Shown: piece by piece, positions 20,159-30,512 of the stretch
How the letters are laid out: each line of letters starts with the position of its first letter
Numbering within the stretch: position 1 is the stretch's first letter
Assembly (NCBI GenBank): GCA_001871325.1
Contig: MNVA01000098.1
Coordinates: 1-42,499 of the forward strand
Direction of reading: 5' to 3'
Origin: Ignavibacteria bacterium CG1_02_37_35
GTDB lineage: Bacteria > Bacteroidota > Ignavibacteria > Ignavibacteriales > Ignavibacteriaceae
Length of the DNA: 42,499 nucleotides
Notes under the pieces: generated by a model
Told to the model about the DNA's origin: nothing
The model's database searches: none
What the model saw: only the letters and a program-made list of their open reading frames with translations
Translations under genes and position numbers: made by a program

Positions 20159-21025
20159 TTAGTAACTTGACTCACTTTTCTCGCCCATCACAATTTTAAC
20201 GCTGGCGCTGGCGCCGATTCGGTCTGCGCCGCTTGCAATCATTGCTTCGGCGTCTTCTTTGGATCGAATTCCGCCTGAAGCTTTTACGCCAATTGCAGAG
20301 CCGACAACCTTTTTCATCAATGCAACATCGCCAACAGTCGCTCCGCCTTTCGAAAATCCTGTTGAAGTTTTTACAAAATCAGCGCCCGCTTTTTTACAAA
20401 TCAAACAAGCTTTAACTTTTTCTTCATCGGTAAGAAGCGCGGTTTCTAAAATCACTTTACAAACATTACGATGCGCCTTAACCGCAGTAACAACTTTATT
20501 TACATCGTTAAAAACGTAATCATAATTTCCGCTTTTTAACTGCCCAACATTTATGACCATATCAATTTCAACGGCGCCGCTTGCAATTGCCTGCTCCGCT
20601 TCTAATCGCTTCACTTCGGTAGTTGTTGCTCCCAGCGGAAACCCGATTACCGTACAAACTTTAACATCGGTTCCTTTTAATAATGAAGAACAAAGCGGAA
20701 CAAATCCCGGATTAACGCAGACGGAAGCGAAATGATATTGTTTAGCTTCAGAACAAAGTTTTGTTATTTCATCATTAGTTGCATCGGGTTTCAGCATCGT
20801 GTGGTCAATCATTCTTGCAAGTGAAAGATCGGGGAGATGATCGCCGACGCCAAGCCCGGCAGTAATTCTTTCCGCCCCAACATTTACAATATTTTTAATC
20901 GCATTCGGCTGCGTGATGACGTTTGTTTCCCAGCCTTTGCAAGTATCACCCTGACAATAAAAATCGCGCAGTGATTTTTCTAAAAATACTTGCGAAACAA
21001 TTCTTTCAACTTTTGATGAATCCAT
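20159..21025 (-). CDS. deoC: Deoxyribose-phosphate aldolase with N-terminal extension
   Basis: [80 protein letters not shown]. Confidence 0.96.
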   Translation of the reverse strand: MDSSKVERIVSQVFLEKSLRDFYCQGDTCKGWETNVITQPNAIKNIVNVGAERITAGLGVGDHLPDLSLARMIDHTMLKPDATNDEITKLCSEAKQYHFASVCVNPGFVPLCSSLLKGTDVKVCTVIGFPLGATTTEVKRLEAEQAIASGAVEIDMVINVGQLKSGNYDYVFNDVNKVVTAVKAHRNVCKVILETALLTDEEKVKACLICKKAGADFVKTSTGFSKGGATVGDVALMKKVVGSAIGVKASGGIRSKEDAEAMIASGADRIGASASVKIVMGEKSESSY

Positions 21026-21027
21026 TT

Positions 21028-21906
21028 TTACTTCCTGAATTTTAAATAAGCTTTAAAAGTATTTTGTAATAACATTGCTATCGTCATTGGTCCAACTCCG
21101 CCCGGCACAGGAGTAATGAATGATGCTTTAGGAGAGACGTTTTCAAAATCAACATCACCGACAATTTTATATCCTTTTGCCTGAGTCGCATCTTCAACGC
21201 GATTTATCCCGACATCAATTACAACAGTCCCCTCTTGAACCATATCCGCTTTGATGAAATTTGGGACACCGATTGCTGCAATTAAAATGTCGGCGGACAA
21301 AGTATATTTTTTTAAATCGGCGGCAGCGGAATGACAAACCGTAACGATAGCATTTGCAAATTCTTTTTTCTGAAGCAAAATATTTGCGATAGGTTTACCG
21401 ACAATATTACTGCGCCCAACAACCACAACGTGCTTCCCTTTGGTTTGAATATTATACCGCTTCAGCAATTCTTGAATACCCGCCGGAGTACACGGGAAAA
21501 ATGTATCATTCCCGATAACTAAATTCCCAACGCTTACCGGATGAAAACCGTCAACATCTTTTTCGGGAGCGATTGCGTTTATAATTTTTGATCCGTTGAT
21601 CTGCCTTGGCAGCGGAAGTTGAACTAATATCCCGTTGAAATGATTATCATCATTATACTTCTGTACAACTCTCAATAATTCATGTTCCGTTGTTGATTCG
21701 GAAAGTTTTTCAACTTTGGAAAGGAACCCAATTTCTTCACACGCTTTTGCTTTGCTGTTTACATAAACTTTTGAGGCGGAATTTTCACCGACAAGAATAG
21801 TAACTAAACCGGGAACATTCTTCCCTTCTTGTTTTAACTTATCAACTTCTCGCTTTAATTCAACTCGAATTTCAGCGGCGACTTTTTTACCATCAATTAA
21901 AATCAT
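21028..21906 (-). CDS. folD: Bifunctional methylenetetrahydrofolate dehydrogenase/cyclohydrolase
   Basis: [72 protein letters not shown]. Confidence 0.97.
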   Translation of the reverse strand: MILIDGKKVAAEIRVELKREVDKLKQEGKNVPGLVTILVGENSASKVYVNSKAKACEEIGFLSKVEKLSESTTEHELLRVVQKYNDDNHFNGILVQLPLPRQINGSKIINAIAPEKDVDGFHPVSVGNLVIGNDTFFPCTPAGIQELLKRYNIQTKGKHVVVVGRSNIVGKPIANILLQKKEFANAIVTVCHSAAADLKKYTLSADILIAAIGVPNFIKADMVQEGTVVIDVGINRVEDATQAKGYKIVGDVDFENVSPKASFITPVPGGVGPMTIAMLLQNTFKAYLKFRK

Positions 21907-21911
21907 AGTTG

Positions 21912-22715
21912 CTAACTGACTGAAGTATTAAATTCCGGAAATAATATTCTTTCAACGGAAACTGTTTTTCCCGTTGATGCATCAACCTTAAACACAACAC
22001 CGCAGAGATGCACATCATTTTCCGCCGTTTCATATTTTTGCGGTGTTTGATAAATAAAGCGGTTTACTGCTGCCTGCGTTTTCATTCCGATAACAGAATC
22101 ATAGGGACCGGTCATCCCTACATCGGTAATGTACCCGGTACCGTTCGGAAAAATTCGCTCATCACTTGTTTGCACGTGCGTGTGAGTGCCGACAATGGCG
22201 CTTACTTTACCATCAAGATAACTTGCGAGTGCAATTTTTTCCGCAGTAGCTTCGGCGTGAAAATCAATAAAAATTATTTTTGTCTCAGATTTAATCCGTG
22301 CAAGTATCCAATCCGCCGAGCGAAAAGGACAATCAATCGTTGCCATATAAGCTCTGCCCTGCAAATTAACAACGGCAACTTTTCCTCTTTTCGAATCAAC
22401 AATTACATGACCGTTTCCATGAGTCCCTTTAGGATAATTCAAAGGACGAAGCACACGAGGCTCGTTCTTTAAATATTCTTGTGTCTGATGTTTATCCCAC
22501 GTATGATTTCCGCCGGTAATTGCATGAACGCCAAGATTAAAAAGTATTTCACCATCTTTCGGCAAAATCCCTTTTCCATCAGCGACATTTTCACCATTAG
22601 CAATAACCACGTCTGCTTTGTATTTTTGAATCATGCCAGGAAGCCATGTTTGTACGAAGGTTAATCCCGGTTTGCCAATAATGTCGCCGATAAAAAGTAT
22701 ATTAATTAATTCCAT
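21912..22715 (-). CDS. YmdB-family metallophosphoesterase
   Basis: NILFIGDIIGKPGL, NGENVADGKG, GGNHTWDK, FHAEATAEK, GTHTHVQTSDERI, DVGMTGPYDSVIG. Confidence 0.93.
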   Translation of the reverse strand: MELINILFIGDIIGKPGLTFVQTWLPGMIQKYKADVVIANGENVADGKGILPKDGEILFNLGVHAITGGNHTWDKHQTQEYLKNEPRVLRPLNYPKGTHGNGHVIVDSKRGKVAVVNLQGRAYMATIDCPFRSADWILARIKSETKIIFIDFHAEATAEKIALASYLDGKVSAIVGTHTHVQTSDERIFPNGTGYITDVGMTGPYDSVIGMKTQAAVNRFIYQTPQKYETAENDVHLCGVVFKVDASTGKTVSVERILFPEFNTSVS

Positions 22716-22794
22716 ATTCTCCTAAATTTGTAGGGAAAATATATCTAATTAAAAAGTAACTTAAAAGAATTGAGAAAGATTTCTCCGGTTTTAT

Positions 22795-24513
22795 ATGCTG
22801 AACACTGAAATTTTACAACTTCCAATTGAAGAAGCGGAGTTTTCCGTTGTTGATGTTGAGACAACCGGGTTAGGTCCGGCAAATAATAACATCATCGAAA
22901 TCGGTTTGGTGAAAATAAAAAATTTCAAAGTGATTGACCGGTATAATTCTTTTATCAATCCCGGGAGAGCGATTCCCCCTTTTATTACGCAGTTCACCGG
23001 CATTTCGGATGATGACGTTTACGACGCGCCATTCTTTGAAGATTTGGTAAAACCTTTACAGGATTTTTTAGAGGATTCGGTTTTAGTCGGACACAATTTA
23101 CAATTCGATTTAAGTTTTCTTCGGAAAGAATTTCGAGTTTGCGGAATCGAAAATTACCAGCCTCTTCAGCTTTGCACCCTTCGTTTGGCAAGACGAATGC
23201 TGCCAAATCTCAAAAGCCGATCGCTGGGAAATCTTGCAAACCATCTTCATTTAAAAAATGAAGATGCACACCGTGCTTATGCCGATGCGGAAGTAACAGC
23301 AAAAATTCTTTACGCGTTAGTTGAAATATTAAAAGCCGCAGAAGGTTTTCAGACGGTTCAAGAATTTATTAATTATCAATACCAGTCCGTTCAAATAAAG
23401 CCGGGAGTTCCGCTTAAAAAAAATCTTGCAGATGCATTTCTCTCGCTTCCCAAATCTCCCGGCGTTTATTTCTTTTTTAATAAGAAGGAAGAAATAATTT
23501 ATATCGGGAAAGCGAAATCACTGCGAGAAAGGATAAAATCTTATCTCGCTCCAACTTCTGCGCGGAAGAGTAAAAAAATTCTTACCACGGCGCATAAATT
23601 TAAAACAATAACCACAAAAACCGAATTAATCGCACTGCTTGCCGAAGCCGAATTGATAAAAAAGATAAATCCTAAAATGAATGTTATGTTGAAACAGTAT
23701 CATAATAAATATTTCTTACGATTTTCACTTACTCATAAAGCTCCAAAGATTGAACTGACCAACAAATTTTCTTTTGATGGAAATGATTATTTCGGGATGT
23801 TCATTTCGCGTAAACTTGCCCAGCAAGTCCTTGATATGATTGACAAAATTTTTCTTCTGCGCGAGTGTGATGAAAAAGAATTTAAAAAGAAACACAGATG
23901 TTTTCTTGCAGAGATTGAACGCTGCACTGCTCCCTGTGTAGTTGATACTATTGAGCCTTATCTAGATGAAGTGAATAATGTGTACGAGTTTCTTTACGGG
24001 AAGAATCAATTTGCCGTTGACCGGTTGATCTCGAAAATGAAAAGTTATTCCTCTCAACTTCGTTTTGAAAAAGCCTCAGAAATAAAGGAATTAATTTCGC
24101 TTGTTCTCTCACAAATTCATAAATCATCTCTGCTTGCAGAACCGATCAATACCGCAAATGTGCTGTTTGAAATATCCGGTTATGAAGGACAAAAAGATTA
24201 TCTTCTTCTCCTCCAGGGAAAACTTTTTATTAAAGACTACTTTGCGAATGACCAAATAAATTTTGACCGCGCTTTAGAAGATTATTTTGATGGGACAACA
24301 CAGCTTGATTATAATCCCAACGATGAAGATTTGGAAAAAATAAAAATTACATTAAACTGGATAACACAGCATCGTCAAGTTGTTCATATTTTTTATTTAA
24401 AAGAGTTCCACACAAGGGAAGAACTTTTCAAAAAGATGGAACGGGGCAAAATAGTTTCCTCTGCACCGGATGAATCATATTTCGAAATAAATAATTTCAT
24501 CCCGCAAGAGTAA
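22795..24513 (+). CDS. DnaQ-like DEDDh exonuclease fused to UvrC-like GIY-YIG domain
   Basis: SVVDVETTGLGPANNNIIEIGLV, VGHNLQFDLSFLRKEF, HRAYADAEVT; then SPGVYFFFNKKEEIIYIGKAKSLRERIKSYL. Confidence 0.92.
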   Translation: MLNTEILQLPIEEAEFSVVDVETTGLGPANNNIIEIGLVKIKNFKVIDRYNSFINPGRAIPPFITQFTGISDDDVYDAPFFEDLVKPLQDFLEDSVLVGHNLQFDLSFLRKEFRVCGIENYQPLQLCTLRLARRMLPNLKSRSLGNLANHLHLKNEDAHRAYADAEVTAKILYALVEILKAAEGFQTVQEFINYQYQSVQIKPGVPLKKNLADAFLSLPKSPGVYFFFNKKEEIIYIGKAKSLRERIKSYLAPTSARKSKKILTTAHKFKTITTKTELIALLAEAELIKKINPKMNVMLKQYHNKYFLRFSLTHKAPKIELTNKFSFDGNDYFGMFISRKLAQQVLDMIDKIFLLRECDEKEFKKKHRCFLAEIERCTAPCVVDTIEPYLDEVNNVYEFLYGKNQFAVDRLISKMKSYSSQLRFEKASEIKELISLVLSQIHKSSLLAEPINTANVLFEISGYEGQKDYLLLLQGKLFIKDYFANDQINFDRALEDYFDGTTQLDYNPNDEDLEKIKITLNWITQHRQVVHIFYLKEFHTREELFKKMERGKIVSSAPDESYFEINNFIPQE

Positions 24514-24580
24514 TTATTTTGACCAAACTCTTTGAAAATCAATGAGAAGTTTCTAAGTTTCATTAAATAAAAGGAAGACT

Positions 24581-25783
24581 ATGAGCGAAACGTTATCAAT
24601 TCTAATTTTTTCGGAAAACAGGGAATCCGCCGGAATGTATCAAACCCTTGCTTCCGAATTCCAGGCTCAAATTCTTATAAAAGAAAAGAATAAAAATAAC
24701 CTTGCCTTATTAATGGAAAGACCATACGACTTCCTTATAGATGAAGTTCAAAATCCGGTATTGAACGAAATTGAATTTGTTGATCTTTTAAGTGATGCGG
24801 CTCCCGGTGTCCCAATTCTTTTAGTCTCTTCTTTTTTCTATGACACCAAAGATATCGTCTTCGGAAGAAAAATAGCCGGCTTTCTCTTAAAACCACTCAC
24901 CTTCGAAAAACTTCAGCTGGAAGTTAAATTAATTCTAAAACAAAAAAGAGATCGAACTGTTGAAGAGATTGCGGAAATGCGGGAAGTTCCCCCTGTTGAT
25001 TCGTTAGTATCGCAAAACAAAAAGTTATCGGTTTTATTTGAAATTTCTAAAAGCATTAACTGCATCAAAGATTTTGATGAAATGCTTCTTCACATTGTAG
25101 AGGTAGCGGCAAATTCCCTTGATGCTGAACGCGCCACTCTCTTTATTCTTGATAGTCAAAAAAAGGAATTATGGTCAAAATCAGGTATCGGCATTCATCA
25201 GAAAGAAATTAGAATCTCTATTGATTCCGGAATTGCAGGAGAAGTAGCCCAAAGTAACTCCTATCAAATAATTGACGATCCTTACAGCCATCCTAAATTC
25301 AATAAAAAGGTTGACAAAGTTACCGGGTTTAAAACACGAAATATTCTTTGTGTCCCTATGACAAATATTAACGGTGATGTTATTGGCGTTTTCCAAATCT
25401 TAAATAAAAAAGAAGGTTTATTTACTTCGGATGATGCACAGTTTTTAAGTGCAATGGCGGTTAGTACCGGAATTGCAATCGAAAATTCTTTACTCCGTGA
25501 AGAATTAAAAAATCAATTAGAAAAGGTCAAAACTACTTACGACGAACTCTACATCGCTCAAAATCAAATTGTGAAAGAAACAAAAATGGTGAACACTTTA
25601 GAACTTCTGAATAAGATTAAAACCGAAATGTTTCAACCGCAGACTTATGACGCTCTTATTAGCGGGTTAAAAAATGTGAAAAACTTTCAACAAGTCCTTG
25701 ATCAAATAAATCTCTTTAAAGAAAAAAATCTTTCATACTTAGATAACGCTGAAAAAGAAATTAAAAAATCTACCCGGCATTAA
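24581..25783 (+). CDS. Receiver-like plus GAF domain protein
   Basis: N-terminal receiver-like fold (LIDEVQNP, LLVSS, LLKP); GAF segment AERATLFILDS...GIAGEVAQSN...NILCVPM. Confidence 0.8.
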   Translation: MSETLSILIFSENRESAGMYQTLASEFQAQILIKEKNKNNLALLMERPYDFLIDEVQNPVLNEIEFVDLLSDAAPGVPILLVSSFFYDTKDIVFGRKIAGFLLKPLTFEKLQLEVKLILKQKRDRTVEEIAEMREVPPVDSLVSQNKKLSVLFEISKSINCIKDFDEMLLHIVEVAANSLDAERATLFILDSQKKELWSKSGIGIHQKEIRISIDSGIAGEVAQSNSYQIIDDPYSHPKFNKKVDKVTGFKTRNILCVPMTNINGDVIGVFQILNKKEGLFTSDDAQFLSAMAVSTGIAIENSLLREELKNQLEKVKTTYDELYIAQNQIVKETKMVNTLELLNKIKTEMFQPQTYDALISGLKNVKNFQQVLDQINLFKEKNLSYLDNAEKEIKKSTRH

Positions 25784-25800
25784 CTACTATTTATAATAGA

Positions 25801-25890
25801 GCGAAAAGTAGCAATGGATGATGTTTGACCTGTTTGCCGACAAAGTAGGTGAAAATTGATAAAATCATTTTTAAATATTTAGCAAAAAAA
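25801..25890. repeat. Direct repeat, left copy
   Basis: gcaatggatgatgtttgacctgtttgccgacaaagtaggtg-aaaattgataaaatcatttttaaatattt; near-identical to 30513-30610 with an 8-nt indel. Confidence 0.88.
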
Positions 25891-25981
25891 AACAAAAACA
25901 TTTTTAGAAATCTCTTGACTTTCTCGTTTTTCTTTTTGATTATAGTCACGGAAAAATTAAATTATAAAAGGATCTGCTTTT

Positions 25982-26140
25982 ATGTGTGCTTTTTCTGAAC
26001 CTTATCGAAAAAATAAACCATCATCTTTTCTTCATCCATCTTCTGTAATAATCCATGATTACATTTTATGTACGGTTAAATTAAATTTTTATTTTTATTT
26101 AAGTCTGGCATTTTTAACTGAATTAATGGAAAAACTATAA
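25982..26140 (+). CDS. Possible 52-aa leader/small ORF (low confidence)
   Basis: MCAFSEPYRKNKPSSFLHPSSVIIHDYILCTVKLNFYFYLSLAFLTELMEKL; AAAAGGATC upstream of ATG. Confidence 0.25.
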   Translation: MCAFSEPYRKNKPSSFLHPSSVIIHDYILCTVKLNFYFYLSLAFLTELMEKL

Positions 26141-26151
26141 TTGGAGTATAT

Positions 26152-26946
26152 ATGAAAAAAATAACCTTATTAATTGTATTAATTTTTATCTCAACTCATT
26201 TTCCGCAAAAAACAGATGAGATAAAACCAAGCATTAAGAATTTTTATACTGAATTAAATAATATTGTTGCTCATTATGATATGAAACTCGGTATGCAAAA
26301 GAAATTTTCAAATGATGAATTGTTTAACACTGCGAAATTGCTATATATAGCAACTGAAGATGATCCTGTTGCGTTTCGAAAAGAATTGAAGAGTGAGTAT
26401 GATGCGTGGGCAGCCGAAACAATAAAAAATAATTATAAACCTATTGGATTAAAACCCGGGGTTAAACTGGGTATTTTACATAAATTAATAGATGAAAGAT
26501 ATGGAAAAAATTTCACAAAAATTTTAGAAATTCCCTATTACTTAAAGGTTAAGATACTGGATATTCAAGGTACTATTTACATTCATACGGATAAAAATAC
26601 ATTCCCTCAAATTAATTTGATTTGTTCTGTTGAAGATGTTATAAAAGGTGAAAAGAAATTCAAGAAAGAGGACATAATAACAGTAAGTTTTTTACTGCAT
26701 TGGTTCCCAGAAGGTTATCCCTCCTTTGAAAAAGGTAATTCGTATTTTATTCCGGTTGATTATTGGAAAATGGATAATGAAATTGAAGCATTTTGCCTTG
26801 GTATCTTACATAATGCTGAAAAATCAGCGGTATTATCGTTAAATGAAAATAAATTAATAGATGCTAAAAACTGTTATTTACTTGATTCAACAAAAACATG
26901 GGAAATATTTAAAAGAAATTTTCTTAAAAAATATAAATTAAATTAA
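26152..26946 (+). CDS. Secreted protein of unknown function
   Basis: Signal peptide-like MKKITLLIVLIFISTHFPQ; no family recognised; TTGGAGTATAT upstream. Confidence 0.75.
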   Translation: MKKITLLIVLIFISTHFPQKTDEIKPSIKNFYTELNNIVAHYDMKLGMQKKFSNDELFNTAKLLYIATEDDPVAFRKELKSEYDAWAAETIKNNYKPIGLKPGVKLGILHKLIDERYGKNFTKILEIPYYLKVKILDIQGTIYIHTDKNTFPQINLICSVEDVIKGEKKFKKEDIITVSFLLHWFPEGYPSFEKGNSYFIPVDYWKMDNEIEAFCLGILHNAEKSAVLSLNENKLIDAKNCYLLDSTKTWEIFKRNFLKKYKLN

Positions 26947-26960
26947 GAAAGGAGTAAACA

Positions 26961-29834
26961 ATGAAAGCAACAAAAATTTTAATAGTATTAATAGTTTTAA
27001 GCAGTATTCATTTAACTGCACAATTAACCTCTTTTCAAAGAGTAGAGTATGATAATGTAAAAGGCAAATATATTGTGTATGCTGATGCGCTGGATGGTAC
27101 TCCAGATAAAGTTTTTTGGAATGATTATTATAAATCCAGTAATTTAAAACTCAAACAATTTGATATTCTTTTTTCACCTCTTCCACTTGAACTATTGGGT
27201 TATGGCTCGGACATACAATCTCAGGCATTAACTTCGGCTTATGAATGGGAAGACCATGGATATATACATTATGATTTTACTGATTTTTTCCCAGCGATTG
27301 AGTCAAAATTTGATAATTCCACAAATATTTTTCGAGATAATTATGTATGTGGGTTTACGGCTATGGCTGTTACAAAGAATGATAATATTTATCAATTTGA
27401 GCCTTATTCCGATCTTTCTGTGACAGAATATAAACAAACAGCAATTTACTTAAATAATACATCGGATTTCAATTATAATTGGACAACAGACGTAAACGAT
27501 CTAGGTACTATTAATGCAAGATTTAAATCGGTTTATCTCCATGAATTTGGGCATCTTTTATGGATAGGGCATAGTTATAGAATTTTAGGTCAACCTGCTG
27601 ATGTGATGAATGCAGGGAATCCACCTTATCAAATGGCTAACTCTTTAACTAGTACTGACATAGAGGGAATTGCGCATATTTATCAATTTTTTGGTTGGGG
27701 TGCTACCGGTATAGAAGATGGGATAGAACTTAATGGCCCAGTATATTTAAATCAAAATTCTAGTTATGCTTACTCCGCAATTTTTGTAGATGTTGCCCCC
27801 TTAGGTGATTATGTTGTTGGCGGGTATAATTGGAAGATATTACTACGGCATGCTGAAGGAGAATATCAATATTCTACAGGAACCGCAGGCTCAAATGAAA
27901 TATGGAATATTAACGCAAATTTAGGAGCAGTTCCAACAGGGTATTGCTGGTACAGAGATGCGAATAATAATGTAATTGGCAGATTAAAAGTTACAGGCAC
28001 AGACAATGACGGGATTGTTCATACATCTGAACAGAATATTTATGTTTCCGGGGTTGCTAACAACACAACCAACGGAACGCTACCAAATAATGAGACATGG
28101 TGCGGAACAATGAATATAACAGGTAATGTAACCGTACCAAGTGGAATTACTCTTAAAATATTACCGGGAACTGATATAAGGTTTCAAAACAATTCTTCGT
28201 TAATAGTAAACGGTGGCCTTAATGTAAACGGCACAAGTATGGACAAAATTACTTTTGATTTTATTACTCCAAACGCAACTATACAAAATGGAATTAAGGT
28301 GAACTCTGGCGGCAGCATTAATATTTCTCATTCAATCGTAAAAAACGGTTACAAAGTTATCAATGTAAATCAAGGAGTTGCTTCAATAGATAATTGTGAA
28401 GTTACAAATTGCTCATCACATGGTATTTATTTGTATGGAACCGATTACACTTCCAGCCAGCCGGTAATAACAAATTGTAATATTCACGGAAATACCAACG
28501 GTTGCGGAATAGCGATGTATTATAGTTCTCCTCTTTTAATAGGGAATGAAATTTATAATAATTTTATCGGTGTAGGCGTAGCTAATTTATCACAACCTGA
28601 TTTTGGAAATTTGGGCAATTATGGGAATAATAATATTCATAATAATTCTTCCCAAGGTGTTTATGCAATTTATTATGGCAGTCCTTTTTTGGGGAGAGAT
28701 GCCTGCGAAACACAGGGAGGTCGTAATATTCTGGAAAACAATTCATATCATGAATTATTAGTTGCTTCTAACGTTGCTGTGTTAGCAGAGAAAAATTGGT
28801 GGGGAAGTGATCCTCCTAATTCAAGTAAAATTACCAGCTTTTATAATACTATTGATTATGACCCTTGGCTTAGCTCAAGTCCTTCACAGCAGTTTGCAAA
28901 TATGCGGTTATCTCCGGAGGAAAATCTTTTTAACACTGAGTTTCATCAAGGAGAAAATATTGGTGTTGATAAAACTATTCAAAAAGCAACTTTACCTCTT
29001 GATCCAAACATTTCGCTAATAAATAAGTTAGGATATGCAAAACGGCAAATTGATTTGAAACATTATAAAACAGCACAATTGATCACCAAAGAAATTATTG
29101 AAAAATATCCCGATTCAAGCGCAGCTTTTCTTGCGCTTGGTATGTTGTGGCGGGCAAGTAAAGAAGATGATATAGAATCATTTAAAGTATTTTTGAAAAA
29201 TCTTGGTTTGCAGAAAACTAAAAACGAATTATTCGGTGCGGCAGAAATAATTGAAGCCGATTTTGAAAAAAATAATCGTGTCGCAAAGTTGAATACAATC
29301 ATAAACAAATACAAAGACACCAAAACCGCTGAATTTGGTTATTTCAACTTGTTCCTTTATTATGTCCTTGAAGAAGACAATAAAGCTAAGGCAAAAGAAA
29401 CCGGTGATTTAATTATTTCATTATTCCCTAATTCGCCAGCCGCTATTGAGGTAAACGATCTTTTAAATATTAATATTAAGGAAGTAATTGCTAAACCGGT
29501 ATCTTCAAATAAAATCAATCTTACAAATAATGAACTACCTACTGAATATAAATTACTTGGAAATTATCCAAATCCTTTTAACCCAAGTACAACAATAAAT
29601 TACGCTCTTCCGGTTCAATCAAATGTTGAAATAAATATTTTTGATGTCATGGGAAGGTTAATTAGAAGTTTTGTTATTAGCTCTCAAAATGCAGGTTATC
29701 AAAATGTAATTTGGAATGGGAAAAATGAAAACAACGAACAGATTGCATCGGGAATTTATTTGTACAGATTCAAAGCCGTTTCAACAGATGGAAAGGTCTT
29801 TGAAAAAACATCTAAGTTGTTAATGCTGAAGTAA
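26961..29834 (+). CDS. Matrixin-like zinc metalloprotease with right-handed beta-helix region and T9SS type A tail
   Basis: YLHEFGHLLWIGHS (HExxHxxxxxH), downstream DVMNAG; beta-helix repeats; NYPNPFNPSTTINY...SGIYLYRFKA. Confidence 0.85.
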   Translation: MKATKILIVLIVLSSIHLTAQLTSFQRVEYDNVKGKYIVYADALDGTPDKVFWNDYYKSSNLKLKQFDILFSPLPLELLGYGSDIQSQALTSAYEWEDHGYIHYDFTDFFPAIESKFDNSTNIFRDNYVCGFTAMAVTKNDNIYQFEPYSDLSVTEYKQTAIYLNNTSDFNYNWTTDVNDLGTINARFKSVYLHEFGHLLWIGHSYRILGQPADVMNAGNPPYQMANSLTSTDIEGIAHIYQFFGWGATGIEDGIELNGPVYLNQNSSYAYSAIFVDVAPLGDYVVGGYNWKILLRHAEGEYQYSTGTAGSNEIWNINANLGAVPTGYCWYRDANNNVIGRLKVTGTDNDGIVHTSEQNIYVSGVANNTTNGTLPNNETWCGTMNITGNVTVPSGITLKILPGTDIRFQNNSSLIVNGGLNVNGTSMDKITFDFITPNATIQNGIKVNSGGSINISHSIVKNGYKVINVNQGVASIDNCEVTNCSSHGIYLYGTDYTSSQPVITNCNIHGNTNGCGIAMYYSSPLLIGNEIYNNFIGVGVANLSQPDFGNLGNYGNNNIHNNSSQGVYAIYYGSPFLGRDACETQGGRNILENNSYHELLVASNVAVLAEKNWWGSDPPNSSKITSFYNTIDYDPWLSSSPSQQFANMRLSPEENLFNTEFHQGENIGVDKTIQKATLPLDPNISLINKLGYAKRQIDLKHYKTAQLITKEIIEKYPDSSAAFLALGMLWRASKEDDIESFKVFLKNLGLQKTKNELFGAAEIIEADFEKNNRVAKLNTIINKYKDTKTAEFGYFNLFLYYVLEEDNKAKAKETGDLIISLFPNSPAAIEVNDLLNINIKEVIAKPVSSNKINLTNNELPTEYKLLGNYPNPFNPSTTINYALPVQSNVEINIFDVMGRLIRSFVISSQNAGYQNVIWNGKNENNEQIASGIYLYRFKAVSTDGKVFEKTSKLLMLK

Positions 29835-29859
29835 AAACAAAACGAACATTAACAAGTTT

Positions 29860-30498
29860 ATGTCCATAATCAAAACAAGAGTGCCGGAAATATTCCGGCA
29901 CTTATTTTTTTCATTAATATTATTTGTAGTTCCGTTATTTGCTGAACGACCTGATGTTACCTTATTAAAAATTAAAGAGCATAAAACTTTAATAGAATCT
30001 GCGGCAAGATATTTTGAAGTAAATCCGAAATATTTAAGAGCTATAATCTATGTTGAAAGAACTTTAAATTATGATTGGGAAGATGATGCCCTTGATATAC
30101 CTCTTGCCGAAGAAGGATTTAACAGTTCAATAGGTTTTAGTCAGGTAAAAATGAAAACTGCATACTGGATTGAGGTTCAAGTCAACGATTCAAAGAGCAG
30201 TTTTTTTCCAGGAAAGAAATACTCTGGTTTGTTAAAGGTGAGCAAAAGTCCGGCAGAAATAATAAAGAAACTGCAAAATGATACTTTGAATATTTACTTT
30301 GCGGCAGCATATTTAAGGATTGCGCAAAGCAGATGGTCGAAAGCAAATTATTCAATTGACAAAAAACCCGCGATAATCGGCACCTTGTACTCAACGGGTT
30401 TGTTTCATGCAGATGGGTCAGAAAGAAAGCCAAAAGACAATCCCAAAGCGAATTCATTTGGTAAAAAAGTGTTGCAAGCGTACCAATTATTCAAATAA
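29860..30498 (+). CDS. Lysozyme/transglycosylase-like secreted protein
   Basis: Signal peptide-like segment; YFEVNPKYLRAIIYVERTLNYDWEDD, SSIGFSQVKMKTAYW, AAAYLRIAQSRW; start uncertain. Confidence 0.6.
   Translation: MSIIKTRVPEIFRHLFFSLILFVVPLFAERPDVTLLKIKEHKTLIESAARYFEVNPKYLRAIIYVERTLNYDWEDDALDIPLAEEGFNSSIGFSQVKMKTAYWIEVQVNDSKSSFFPGKKYSGLLKVSKSPAEIIKKLQNDTLNIYFAAAYLRIAQSRWSKANYSIDKKPAIIGTLYSTGLFHADGSERKPKDNPKANSFGKKVLQAYQLFK
29879..29910 (+). terminator. Rho-independent terminator hairpin lying in the 5' end of the next ORF
   Basis: agtgccgga-aatat-tccggcact followed by tattttttt. Confidence 0.75.
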
Positions 30499-30512
30499 AT
30501 AAAAAACCTAAC

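Noticed and set aside
22008-22664. 154-aa and 61-aa ORFs antisense to the YmdB-like gene
   Set aside because: Antisense to a clearly recognisable gene; composition typical of a reverse-complement shadow frame.
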